DNA of 8,356 bases from Candidatus Hydrothermota bacterium (GCA_003645975.1 QNDP01000045.1:1-8356); one strand, 5' to 3'; positions 1 through 7,090 are shown, counted from the first letter of the stretch. Notes: a model not told the origin generated them from the sequence alone. Numbers and translations are program-made.

Positions 1-555
1 CAAAATTTGGGACTGCGGCACGGAAAGCGGCTTTGCGTGGCTTGTCGCATAAGCCCATGTGATTGCTACCTTTAGGCCTCGCAGGTCGTATCCGAAATAT
101 TCGCGAATGGTCATCAAATCGGCGATAACTTGCAGCGGATGATAAACATCGTCCTGCATCGAGATGACCGGGATTGTCGCATATCTGGCAAGTTCGTTGA
201 GATAGCGGTTTCCAATGTTGTAGAAACAATTGCGGACAGCTATGCCCTCGCCCATTCTCGAAAGCACTATCGCCGTGTCCTTTGCAGACTCACCGTGTGC
301 AATCTGGAGCTTGTCCGCAGTAAGGTCGTGCGCATGGCCACCGAGTTGCGTCATCGCCGCTTCCATTGAGTTGCGCGTCCGAGTTGATTGCTCGAAGAAG
401 ATCATGAACAAAGTTTTGTGTTTCAAAGGTTCGACTGTCTGCCCTGTGGCTCTAAGGATCTTGAAGTATTTGGCGGTCTCCAACACGGTTTCGATCTCGC
501 CCTTTGTCCATGTGTCGAAGGTTATCAAATGCTTGCCTCTCAAGTCAATCTGCAT
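1..555 (-). CDS. Knotted-type (YgeW-like) carbamoyltransferase, C-terminus cut by window edge
   Basis: The reverse strand reads open for 185 codons from an ATG at 555-553 to the window edge. An AAAGGAGC ribosome site at about 563-570 supports this start. The first half of an aspartate/ornithine transcarbamylase fold is visible: the carbamoyl-phosphate motif STRTR at residues 57-61, LQIAHGES at 83-90, HPLQ at 139-142, and TWAYATSHAKPLSVPQ at about 166-181. The last motif matches the loop region of the knotted transcarbamylases (YgeW, N-acetyl- and N-succinylornithine types) better than classical ArgF. These enzymes move a carbamoyl group from carbamoyl phosphate to an amine in the cytoplasm. 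YgeW itself has no firmly known substrate, and the C-terminal substrate loop is outside the window, so the substrate here is open. A general label such as ornithine carbamoyltransferase would also be defensible. Family membership is near certain; the subfamily is likely. Confidence 0.9.
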   Translation of the reverse strand, partial: MQIDLRGKHLITFDTWTKGEIETVLETAKYFKILRATGQTVEPLKHKTLFMIFFEQSTRTRNSMEAAMTQLGGHAHDLTADKLQIAHGESAKDTAIVLSRMGEGIAVRNCFYNIGNRYLNELARYATIPVISMQDDVYHPLQVIADLMTIREYFGYDLRGLKVAITWAYATSHAKPLSVPQSQIL

Positions 556-580
556 ATCGAACGCTCCTTTTTGGCGCAAA

Positions 581-586
581 ATTATA
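581..586 (-). promoter_or_regulatory. -10 element for the carbamoyltransferase gene
   Basis: A perfect TATAAT lies on the minus strand. Its expected start site near 574 falls just ahead of the ribosome site, giving a very short leader. No good -35 hexamer stands 16-18 bases upstream (the best is AGATTT), so the promoter is either weak, activator-dependent or a chance match in AT-rich DNA. Confidence 0.4.
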
Positions 587-857
587 TCGAATTTCCAAGA
601 GTGAAATCTACGAATGCATCGGAGAACTTACACAAGGAGTTGGAGAAAATAAAGCAAAATGGAGACGGATACACTTTCAGAGCATGGGGATATTGGAAGC
701 GAGATGGAAGATGGAGGATGCCAGAGCCGAGGCTCAAAGGCACACTTCCTGAGCTCTATCGGCCTTTCGCTCAATTTACGAATCTGAGGAGGTGTTTTGA
801 GACGGCTTACACAAAAATATTGACAGGAGACTTGTGTAACCTCAGACAAATTCAGCC

Positions 858-886
858 TTGACCGTGATTTTTGACAGATGCATAAT
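858..886 (+). promoter_or_regulatory. Sigma70-like promoter candidate, distal to htrA
   Basis: TTGACC at 858-863 and CATAAT at 881-886 are separated by exactly 17 bases, each one base from consensus. A second TTGACA sits inside the spacer at 871-876 but has no good partner. If used for the protease it would leave a leader of about 330 bases, so it may serve something else or act as a secondary promoter. Confidence 0.45.
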
Positions 887-1090
887 TCACCCCACTTTTA
901 GCAAAAATTCTGGAGATCGTTGAAGATGTTGATGCAGGATTGTTTGAGCTCGCTGTCGAAAAGTAAGTGTTTGGACCACAACGCAACGGATAAGACTGTG
1001 CTAAAAAGCTTGATGTTAGAGGGCGATAAGAAAAACCCCGGTTCGCAGGTTGTGGTGGTTGTTCGGTCTTCAACTTGTCCGTCGTCGCTT

Positions 1091-1119
1091 TTGTCAAAAG
1101 TTATTCGTAAATGTAAATT
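1091..1119 (+). promoter_or_regulatory. Sigma70-like promoter candidate, proximal to htrA
   Basis: TTGTCA at 1091-1096 and TAAATT at 1114-1119 are spaced by 17 bases. The predicted start near 1126 gives a leader of about 100 bases to the protease ATG. There is no clear heat-shock (sigma32-type) or sigmaE-type signature that I can identify. Confidence 0.45.
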
Positions 1120-1187
1120 TTTATCCTCACATTTGCCCCTTGCCGGGGGGCGGGGATTCGACAAGTTGATTACCACAGCATTTCGCG

Positions 1188-1203
1188 AGAATTCAAAAAT
1201 TCT
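1188..1203 (+). repeat. Small inverted repeat beside the htrA ribosome site
   Basis: AGAATT (1188-1193) and AATTCT (1198-1203) form a perfect 6-bp stem with loop CAAA, ending three bases before the purine-rich AAAAGGAGGTGG. The stem is all A/T but one pair and would be unstable at high temperature. It could influence translation start, or be chance. Confidence 0.3.
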
Positions 1204-1223
1204 GAAAAGGAGGTGGTAGTGCA

Positions 1224-2708
1224 ATGTTCAAGCGCACAAATAGATGGGCGATAGCGCTTGTGATCTTTGTGATAGGCCTATCTGTCGGGATAATCCTAAC
1301 GGCTGGTTTCAACTTTACGCCGAAGGGTGAAGCGACGCCTGCCGAGAGCGAGTTGGTCCTGTCTGATGGACACAGTATCTTCGTCCCGGTGGTCAAAGAG
1401 GTCCAGCCGACTGTGGTCAACATATCAGCGGAGAAAGTCATCCAAATTGAGCCGCCTTCGTTCAGCTTTCCGCCGTTCGATGACTTTTTCAAAAGATTTT
1501 TCCAATTTGAGCTGCCTCATCCTTACAAGAAAAGGGTGTCCACATTGGGTTCCGGATTCATTTTCATGAAAAAGGGCGACTATTACTACATCCTGACGAA
1601 CAACCATGTGGTGCGCGATGCTGACAAGATCATAGTAACGCTTTTGAACGGCGATGTTTATCGTGGCGATAAGGTCAAACTTGTCGGCAAGGATGCGCGC
1701 ACGGACATAGCGGTTGTGAGGATCAAGGCCGACAAGGAACTGCCTGTCGCCAAACTGGGCGACTCCGACAGCGTCGAGGTCGGCGACTGGGCAATTGCAA
1801 TAGGGAACCCGTTTGGCCTGACCGGCACGGTGACCGTCGGCGTGATCAGCGCCAAGGGACGCAGCAACATTCCATTGCCAGAAGGTCCTGATTACCAAGA
1901 TTTTATCCAGACAGATGCGGCCATCAACTTCGGAAACTCAGGCGGTCCGCTCGTCAACATCAAAGGCGAGGTCATCGGGATCAACACAGCCATTCAGACA
2001 CCGACAGGTGGTTTCATCGGCATCGGGTTCGCAATCCCGATAAATACAGCTAAGTTCGTGGCACAGCAATTGATCGAGAAGGGCAAAGTCGTTCGTGGCT
2101 ATCTCGGCGTCAAAATCCAAGAGGTTACCGCTGACATCGCTGAAGCTTATGGACTTGAGAGACCTATGGGCGCACTCATAGCGGAGGTCCAAGAAGGCTA
2201 TCCGGCCGCCAAAGCAGGTCTCAAATCGGGCGACTTGATCATCAAATTCAACGGCAAAGATGTTCAAAATGTCAGCGATCTGAGGCTTATGGTGGCCTCG
2301 ACACCCCCGGGCACAAAGGTCGAAATAGAGGTGATAAGGCCTGATGGAACACACAAGACTTTCAAGGTCAAACTCACTGAATTCCCAGAAGAAAAGACCG
2401 TTGCTGAAGGACGAAAGCCGTCTGAAGAGAGCGAAGCCCCTGAAGAGGAAGAGGCCGAGTGGATGGGCATAACGGTGAGACCGAATCCCGATGGTGAAGG
2501 TGTGGTTGTTACGAATGTGGATCCGGAAAGCGATGCATACGAGAAACTTATACCCGGCGACATCATCCTGAAGGTCGGACAAATCGACATAAAGAAATTC
2601 GACGATTTCCAAAAGGCCAAAAAGCGCTACAAAAAGTCGAAGAGGCCGGTGGTCTTCTATATCGATCGGCGAGGCGCAAAGCTTTTCATAGCGATAAGAC
2701 CTGAATAA
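1224..2708 (+). CDS. htrA: Do/HtrA-family serine protease with two PDZ domains
   Basis: This is an envelope protease of the DegP/DegQ/HtrA family that degrades misfolded proteins outside the inner membrane. The 494-residue length is usual. A hydrophobic segment at about 8-28 has no obvious cleavage site, so it may stay as a membrane anchor or serve as a signal peptide. The trypsin-like domain covers about 50-285 with a full catalytic triad: His128 in TNNHVV, Asp161 in ARTDIAVV, Ser239 in FGNSGGPL. PDZ1 (about 290-385) begins GYLGVKIQ. A very acidic linker (about 388-412, rich in Glu) precedes PDZ2 (413-490). The ATG has an AAGGAGGTGG site at 1207-1216. The phenylalanine-rich stretch at 80-95 resembles the LA-loop region seen in many HtrA proteins. 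The gene is a single unit closed by a strong terminator. Stress induction is expected from the family but not shown by the promoter. Confidence 0.96.
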   Translation: MFKRTNRWAIALVIFVIGLSVGIILTAGFNFTPKGEATPAESELVLSDGHSIFVPVVKEVQPTVVNISAEKVIQIEPPSFSFPPFDDFFKRFFQFELPHPYKKRVSTLGSGFIFMKKGDYYYILTNNHVVRDADKIIVTLLNGDVYRGDKVKLVGKDARTDIAVVRIKADKELPVAKLGDSDSVEVGDWAIAIGNPFGLTGTVTVGVISAKGRSNIPLPEGPDYQDFIQTDAAINFGNSGGPLVNIKGEVIGINTAIQTPTGGFIGIGFAIPINTAKFVAQQLIEKGKVVRGYLGVKIQEVTADIAEAYGLERPMGALIAEVQEGYPAAKAGLKSGDLIIKFNGKDVQNVSDLRLMVASTPPGTKVEIEVIRPDGTHKTFKVKLTEFPEEKTVAEGRKPSEESEAPEEEEAEWMGITVRPNPDGEGVVVTNVDPESDAYEKLIPGDIILKVGQIDIKKFDDFQKAKKRYKKSKRPVVFYIDRRGAKLFIAIRPE

Positions 2709-2740
2709 ATCGGCTGGACGACAAGAGGATAAATTTTATC

Positions 2741-2763
2741 GGCGGCCTTACGGCCGCCTTTTT
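2741..2763 (+). terminator. Rho-independent terminator after htrA
   Basis: GGCGGCC (2741-2747) pairs perfectly with GGCCGCC (2752-2758) around the loop TTAC and is followed at once by five T (2759-2763). It lies 32 bases past the protease stop codon and should end that transcript, so the aminotransferase downstream needs its own promoter. Confidence 0.93.
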
Positions 2764-2986
2764 CATTTCGACTGCTACAGTGAGAGATACTGTCCCGTCA
2801 AAACCTGATTGGAGGAGAACGTATTGCCGCTCAACGAATTGATCGGTCGGATCTTTCTTCTGCCCTCATTGGGATAACGCAAAGCCCATCCCCTTACAGG
2901 TTTATCTTGACCTATTGGCATCAAAAATTGAGTCCTCTAAAATAGAGCGGCTTTTAATGAACTCATGTCAAAAAGGAGCTTAGAAT
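2764..2986 (+). other. Leader region of the aminotransferase gene
   Basis: This gap must hold the aminotransferase promoter because the terminator upstream is strong. TTGACC occurs at 2907-2912 but lacks a -10 at standard spacing. TTGAGT at 2928-2933 has the poor CTTTTA 17 bases on, or TTTAAT 19 bases on. An inverted repeat CTCTA-AAA-TAGAG (2935-2947) overlaps this second candidate and could be an operator or chance. The promoter is therefore not resolved. Confidence 0.4.
2824..2877 (+). CDS. Possible 17-codon leader peptide, TTG start
   Basis: A strong GGAGGAG site (2811-2817) is followed after six bases by TTG and a short open frame, MPLNELIGRIFLLPSLG, ending in TAA. It lies in the leader between the htrA terminator and the aminotransferase. 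It shows no run of one amino acid of the kind used in classical attenuation, and no terminator hairpin is seen after it. It may be a real small protein, a leader peptide, or a chance purine run before a short frame. Confidence 0.2.
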   Translation: MPLNELIGRIFLLPSLG

Positions 2987-4312
2987 ATGGAGAGACCCGA
3001 AATCAGGACAGAATTGCCGGGACCAAAAGCCAAAAAATGGCTTGAAAAGGATAAACTCTTCATTTCGCCCTCATATCCCAGAAGTTATCCTGCGGTTATC
3101 GAGCGCGGTCAGGGGGTATGGGTCTGGGATGTAGATGGAAATAAGTATCTCGATGTCAACGCTGGGATAGCCGTGTGTGTTACAGGACATTGTCATCCTG
3201 AAATAGTCAAAGTGGCGCAGGAACAAACGGCGAAGCTGATCCACATGTCCGGAACCGATTTCTATTATCCTTATCAAGTCCAGTTAGCTGAGAAACTTGC
3301 GGAGATAGTGCCTGGTGCCCAAAACAAACGGGCATTCCTGACGAACTCTGGCACGGAATCGAACGAAGCCGCTATGAAACTCGTGAGATATAAAACTCGC
3401 AGAACCTACTTCATGGCATTCTACGGGGGATTTCACGGAAGGACATATGGTTCCATGTCTTTAAGTGCATCAAAGTATATACATCGCAAACATTTCGGGC
3501 CATTTGTGCCTCACGTCATCCATGCTCCTTTTCCGAACCCTTACAGACCGTTTGCCGGAGCGAAGGAGGACGAACTCTCAGACACAATTATTGATTACAT
3601 CGAGCACGAGATCTTTCATAGACTTGTAGCTCCTGAAGATGTCGGCGCTATATTTTTTGAACCTATTCAGGGTGAAGGTGGTTACGTAGTTCCACCAATG
3701 GATTTCTTCAAAAAATTGAAAGCGATGGCCGACAAATATGAGATCCTGCTTGTGGCAGATGAAGTTCAGTCGGGGATGGGGAGAACTGGCAAAATGTTCG
3801 CTATCGAACATTTTGGAATAATTCCTGACATAGTTACACTCGCAAAAGGCATAGCTTCAGGTTTCCCTTTAGGTGCTACCGTAGCTCCTCGTTCCCTGAT
3901 GGATTGGCCTGTCGGAGCACATGCAAACACATTTGGTGGCAACCCCGTATCCTGTATGGCGGCGCTCAAGACGATAGAGTTGCTCGAAAATGGCCTCATA
4001 GAAAACGCTGAGCGTGTCGGGAATTATCTTTTGAATGAACTGAAGAAGATTCAGGAGCGCTACGAAGTCGTCGGGGATGTGCGAGGGATTGGCCTGATGA
4101 TCGGCGTGGAATTTGTGGAAGACCCTGTGACGAAAAAGCCGGCATCGAAATTAAGGGACAAGGTGGTATATGAAGCTTTCAAACGAGGCGTGCTATTTCT
4201 CGGGGCGGGAGATTCTGTGGTAAGATGGTCGCCTCCGCTCATATTTACCAAAGAAAATGCCACTGTCGCATTGGAAATATTTGATGAGGCGATCAGGGCA
4301 GCACTCGGCTAA
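2987..4312 (+). CDS. Class III PLP-dependent aminotransferase (ornithine/acetylornithine/GABA aminotransferase-like)
   Basis: This is a 441-residue fold-type I PLP enzyme of the ArgD/GabT group, cytoplasmic. Seen motifs are SGTESNEAA (121-129, phosphate binding), FYGGFHGRTYGS (145-156, ring stacking), FFEPIQGEGG (223-232), ADEVQSGMGRTG (257-268, with Asp258 contacting the pyridine nitrogen) and the Schiff-base lysine Lys287 in TLAKGIASG. HANTFGGNP (312-320) is the second phosphate loop. The opening ELPGPKAKKWLEKD and the AGTDFYY-like stretch (SGTDFYYPYQ, 88-97) recall the archaeal and thermophile branch that includes ornithine omega-aminotransferases and amino-acid racemases. That makes a simple ArgD call unsafe. 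The substrate is probably an omega-amino compound such as ornithine, lysine or 4-aminobutyrate. The ATG has AAGGAG at 2973-2978. The transcarbamylase at 1-555 could share an ornithine-related pathway, but it is 2.4 kb away and on the other strand. The family is certain; the substrate is not. Confidence 0.93.
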   Translation: MERPEIRTELPGPKAKKWLEKDKLFISPSYPRSYPAVIERGQGVWVWDVDGNKYLDVNAGIAVCVTGHCHPEIVKVAQEQTAKLIHMSGTDFYYPYQVQLAEKLAEIVPGAQNKRAFLTNSGTESNEAAMKLVRYKTRRTYFMAFYGGFHGRTYGSMSLSASKYIHRKHFGPFVPHVIHAPFPNPYRPFAGAKEDELSDTIIDYIEHEIFHRLVAPEDVGAIFFEPIQGEGGYVVPPMDFFKKLKAMADKYEILLVADEVQSGMGRTGKMFAIEHFGIIPDIVTLAKGIASGFPLGATVAPRSLMDWPVGAHANTFGGNPVSCMAALKTIELLENGLIENAERVGNYLLNELKKIQERYEVVGDVRGIGLMIGVEFVEDPVTKKPASKLRDKVVYEAFKRGVLFLGAGDSVVRWSPPLIFTKENATVALEIFDEAIRAALG

Positions 4313-4353
4313 GGTAATAACCCTTAATTGAAAAGGTTGCGGCATCTATTCAT

Positions 4354-4380
4354 TTGACACTATTTTGAGGCAACTATAAA
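4354..4380 (+). promoter_or_regulatory. Promoter candidate for the sensor operon
   Basis: A perfect TTGACA (4354-4359) is followed by TATAAA (4375-4380) at a short 15-base spacing, or by TAAACT (4377-4382) at 17. The start would be near 4388, just before the ribosome site of the sensor gene. No terminator separates this from the aminotransferase, so read-through is also possible. Confidence 0.5.
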
Positions 4381-4405
4381 CTTTTGCTCAAAAAAGGAGG
4401 GCCTA

Positions 4406-5134
4406 ATGAAAAAATTTAGCTTAAGATGGAAAGTCCTCTTAATGGTTATCGGAATCATCGTTATTTTGGGTGTTTTGATTACTTTCTACATTAGAAGCGT
4501 GGTTTATCGGTCATTTTTAGAGGAGGTCAAACTTAGAGGAAAACTAATAGCCACAGAACTTGCGTTCACAGCGGTGGATCCTGTTATTAACGAAGATGAG
4601 CCAGCTCTTATGGAGCTTGTTGAACGTGCTAAAAGAGTGGGAGATGCAGAATATGCTCTAATTATCGATGCGAAAGGGCACTTATTAGCCCATACTTTTG
4701 AGGAAGACCCTCCGGAAACTTTCGTAAAGGCAAATGTGATAACATCCGAGAGGGAAACTCTCGTGATAAAACAGATCAAAATAGGTGGAAGGGCTTATGT
4801 TGACATTGCGAAGCCGATTCTCGGAGCAGAACTTGGAACGGCAAGGGTCGGCATTCCTATGTCAATCATAGAAAACCGACTCAGCCGAATCATTATGTCA
4901 ATGAATGTTATTGTTCTTTTTGTGTTGCTTGCAGGTATTTTGATAGCTATCTTGTTCTCGAACAGTATCGTCAATCCGATTGTGCACCTCACAGAAGTGG
5001 CCAACAAAATTAGTATGGGTGATTTTGATGTGAAAATAGAGGTCAAATCCAAGGATGAGATTGGTGAGCTTGCGAAAGCCATTGAAAGGATGTCTAAGAG
5101 CTTACAGCTTGCAATTGAAAGACTTAAGAGATAA
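4406..5134 (+). CDS. Membrane sensor with extracytoplasmic Cache-like domain and HAMP, no output domain
   Basis: The 242-residue protein has a transmembrane helix at about 9-28 and an extracytoplasmic domain at about 30-160. A PAS/Cache-like pattern is visible there (AEYALIIDAKGHLLAH at 81-96, then PILGAELGTARVGIPM at 137-152). A second helix follows at about 163-185, then a HAMP domain at about 187-240 with the conserved Pro191 and the DEIGEL motif at 217-222. It stops straight after HAMP, where chemoreceptors, histidine kinases and cyclases would carry their output module. There is no frameshifted continuation: the stop overlaps the ribosome site of the next gene. The role is therefore transmembrane sensing through protein contact, perhaps with the binding protein outside and an adaptor inside. 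The ATG has AAGGAGG at 4394-4400. The Cache assignment is by pattern only; HAMP and topology are clear. Confidence 0.88.
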   Translation: MKKFSLRWKVLLMVIGIIVILGVLITFYIRSVVYRSFLEEVKLRGKLIATELAFTAVDPVINEDEPALMELVERAKRVGDAEYALIIDAKGHLLAHTFEEDPPETFVKANVITSERETLVIKQIKIGGRAYVDIAKPILGAELGTARVGIPMSIIENRLSRIIMSMNVIVLFVLLAGILIAILFSNSIVNPIVHLTEVANKISMGDFDVKIEVKSKDEIGELAKAIERMSKSLQLAIERLKR

Positions 5135-5143
5135 GGAGGGGCC

Positions 5144-6268
5144 ATGAGTAAGAGCAAGATAAGTCTGTTCCTGCTTGCTATATTCGTAACTTTTGCACTT
5201 TGGGCTCAGCGCAGAGGGGAAGTAAGAACGTTAAAAATAGCGGTGGCAGTCCCGCTTAGTGTCGAATACCTCCAGCCAGAACCACAATTTATATGCGATG
5301 GCGTCGAACTCGCTGTGGAGGAAGCCAACCGCAGAAGCTCAAATTACTTCTTTATCGTGCAAGCGGTTGATGATAAAGCCGACAAGAGGACAGCCCTCAA
5401 TGTGGCAAAGAAACTGGGGCGAAACCGTGAAATTATCGGGGTTGTGGGGCATTACAACAGCAGTGCAACACTCACAGCGGCTATCATGTATAACCGATAT
5501 AGACTTGTCGCCATATCTCCTGCATCCACAAGTCCAAGAATAAGTCAAGCTGGTAGATACATTTTTAGGGTAGTTCCGAGTGATGCTGATCAGGGTCGTA
5601 AGCTCGCTGAATATGCTCGAAGAGGGCTGGGGGTTAGTAGGGCTGTGGTGATCTACGATAATGACGACTACGGACGCGGACTTTCTTACTTCTTCTGCAG
5701 AGAGTTTAGAACAATGCAAGGAGAAATCGTTGCCAAAATCGCTTTCATTAAAGGCGTAACAAATTTATATGCCGCATTAAAAGCTATAAAGAGAAAAAAC
5801 CCGGATCTTTTATTTGTAGCAGGTGTGCCTTACACATGCGCCCATGCCTTTAGAGTGGCTGATAGCATAGGTCTTAGAGTGAAGAAGATGGGAGGAGACG
5901 GATGCATGCCTCAGAGCTTCAGAGAAATGGCAGGCCGCCATGCTGAGGGAGTCTATCACTCCATGTTTGTTGACACTAGGACCTCAAGGTATCGTGATTT
6001 CGTTCGGAGATTTAAGGCTAAATTCAGGAAAAGTCCTTCAATTTGGGCTGCTTTTGCTTACGATGCTGCAAATTTGATAATAAAGGCTGTTCAAGAGAGA
6101 GGAGCCAGTCGTGAGAATGTTAGGAGATATTTGATAGCCATAGGAAGATCAGTCCCTGTGTATAAGGGTGTTACCGGCGAGATACAATTTGATGCACATG
6201 GGGACTTGGAAAGAGACATTCTTATTGCAAGGGTAGTTAATGGAAAGCCCAAAATTATTTTTGAATAA
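5144..6268 (+). CDS. Periplasmic ligand-binding protein, LivJ/LivK (Peripl_BP_6) family
   Basis: This 374-residue type I periplasmic binding protein has a signal peptide at 1-21 (basic start, hydrophobic core, cut likely after LWA). No lipobox Cys is present, so it should be soluble. Family patterns are GVVGHYNSSATLTAA (99-113), AISPASTSPRIS (123-134), YIFRVVPSDADQG (139-151), YDNDDYGRG (171-179) and AAFAYDAANLI (302-312). These fit an amino-acid or amide-type ligand bound between two Rossmann-like lobes. Four cysteines (51, 185, 232, 254) remain in the mature protein. The gene begins 9 bases after the sensor stop, and its AAGGAGGGG site overlaps that stop codon, showing tight coupling. No ABC permease or ATPase gene is beside it, so it may deliver ligand to the HAMP sensor rather than to a transporter. 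Arg codons are mostly AGA/AGG. The family is sure; the ligand is unknown. Confidence 0.93.
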   Translation: MSKSKISLFLLAIFVTFALWAQRRGEVRTLKIAVAVPLSVEYLQPEPQFICDGVELAVEEANRRSSNYFFIVQAVDDKADKRTALNVAKKLGRNREIIGVVGHYNSSATLTAAIMYNRYRLVAISPASTSPRISQAGRYIFRVVPSDADQGRKLAEYARRGLGVSRAVVIYDNDDYGRGLSYFFCREFRTMQGEIVAKIAFIKGVTNLYAALKAIKRKNPDLLFVAGVPYTCAHAFRVADSIGLRVKKMGGDGCMPQSFREMAGRHAEGVYHSMFVDTRTSRYRDFVRRFKAKFRKSPSIWAAFAYDAANLIIKAVQERGASRENVRRYLIAIGRSVPVYKGVTGEIQFDAHGDLERDILIARVVNGKPKIIFE

Positions 6269-6304
6269 GAACCTGGATGAAAATAAAAAAACGAAGGGGT
6301 TAAA

Positions 6305-7090
6305 ATGGCTGTAATGAGCGGGGATCTGGCGGATGTAAAACTTGTGGATCTGTTAGAGTTGATACACCACTCCCGTTTATCGGGACGCCTTGATCTTCAA
6401 AGAGGCGAAGATCGTGGATACATTTATTTTGAGCGCGGGAATGTGGTTCATGCAGAAACAGGTTTTGTCGAGGGCAAAGACGCCCTTTTCCTTTTATACC
6501 TTTGGAATGAAGGCCGTTTTGAATTCACACCAAATATAGAACCTCCTAAAAGAACTATTGAAGAAGACATTGAGACACTCGTTCTCGACCTCTCTGTGAA
6601 ACTTGATGAACTTCAAGAGCTGAAAGACGCACTTGATCCTTTTGCAGTCCCAGTATTTGCGGAAGGCGCCTCTCCAGAAGAGCTGAAATTGCAACTTAAC
6701 GAGTGGAAAGTCCTTGCCCAAATCGATGGAAAAAAACGGATAAAAGACATAGCAGACATCCTGAAGCTCAGTGAAGTCGAGGTTTTCAAGGCTATCAAAA
6801 AATTGATGTCCCTGAATCTCATAAAAGTCAAGAAAGTTCGGCCTGTCGAAGAAGTGGTCGATATGAAATTACTGCAAGAACTTACTCATAAGCTCACGGA
6901 ATACATCGGCCCCATAGCTGGAATCATCATGAGCGAGAAGATAGTGCAATTGGGAGAAAAAGAGAGGGAATTTGCCAAGAGCAAGGTAAAGCATCTAATA
7001 AACCTTCTTGCTCAAGAAATCGACGAAGATTCCAGAAACAGATTTGTTCAAGAAGCACTTAGTATAGCCAAAAAATACGGTATCACTTAA
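6305..7090 (+). CDS. DUF4388 (PATAN) domain protein with winged-helix-like and helical C-terminal parts
   Basis: The 261-residue cytoplasmic protein has no signal peptide or membrane helix. Residues 4-100 match the DUF4388/PATAN pattern: SGDLADVKLVDLLELIHHS, SGRLDLQRG, GYIYFERGNVVHAETG, GKDALFLLYLWNEGRFEF. PATAN domains occur in adaptor and regulator proteins of bacterial surface motility and phototaxis. Residues about 128-180 look like a small winged-helix unit (WKVLAQIDGKKRIKDIADIL, then EVEVFKAIKKLMSLNLIKV). Such units often accompany DUF4388 and need not bind DNA. Residues about 187-258 form a helical domain with YIGPIAGIIM (200-209), similar to the C-terminal domain of other DUF4388 proteins and some kinases. 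The first ATG is chosen because AAGGGG (6294-6299) is well spaced from it; an ATG at 6314 is closer to the domain start. The gap of 36 bases after the binding protein suggests one operon. The function is inferred to be adaptor for the facing GTPase. Confidence 0.88.
   Translation: MAVMSGDLADVKLVDLLELIHHSRLSGRLDLQRGEDRGYIYFERGNVVHAETGFVEGKDALFLLYLWNEGRFEFTPNIEPPKRTIEEDIETLVLDLSVKLDELQELKDALDPFAVPVFAEGASPEELKLQLNEWKVLAQIDGKKRIKDIADILKLSEVEVFKAIKKLMSLNLIKVKKVRPVEEVVDMKLLQELTHKLTEYIGPIAGIIMSEKIVQLGEKEREFAKSKVKHLINLLAQEIDEDSRNRFVQEALSIAKKYGIT

Larger units (their letters stand above)
556..1223. other. Intergenic region between divergent carbamoyltransferase and HtrA genes
   Basis: There is no convincing gene in these 668 bases. 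Open frames exist on both strands but have irregular composition, no family resemblance and no ribosome site. The part next to 555 holds the leader of the minus-strand gene. A purine-rich patch of imperfect GATGGA repeats lies around 690-722. The right half carries two plus-strand promoter candidates, a G/C-rich patch at about 1135-1155 and a small hairpin next to the HtrA ribosome site. A broken gene that has decayed past recognition cannot be excluded for 600-880. Confidence 0.6.

Noticed and set aside
690..722. GATGGA-type tandem repeat or CRISPR-like repeat
   Set aside because: It is a short imperfect purine-rich patch without regular unit, spacer or further copies.
388..861. Plus-strand frame of 157 codons
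   Set aside because: Its first third is antisense to the carbamoyltransferase gene, which has clear family motifs. The rest has irregular composition, no ribosome site and no recognisable motif.
898..966. Short protein-like plus-strand frame LAKILEIVEDVDAGLFELAVEK
   Set aside because: It looks like a helical protein end, but it is only about 25 codons between stops, has no ATG or ribosome site, and no continuing frame upstream. It could be a gene scrap but cannot be supported.
920..1219. Plus-strand frame of 99 codons starting TTG before htrA
   Set aside because: It ends inside the htrA ribosome site, reads through G/C-rich and A/T-rich patches without protein-like pattern, and contains both the proximal promoter and the small hairpin.
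1938..2612. Minus-strand frame of 224 codons
   Set aside because: It is wholly antisense to the HtrA protease, whose catalytic triad and PDZ motifs settle the coding strand.
4310..4326. TAAGG-CCTTA hairpin after the aminotransferase as terminator
   Set aside because: The stem is only five weak pairs with a seven-base loop and no T-run follows.
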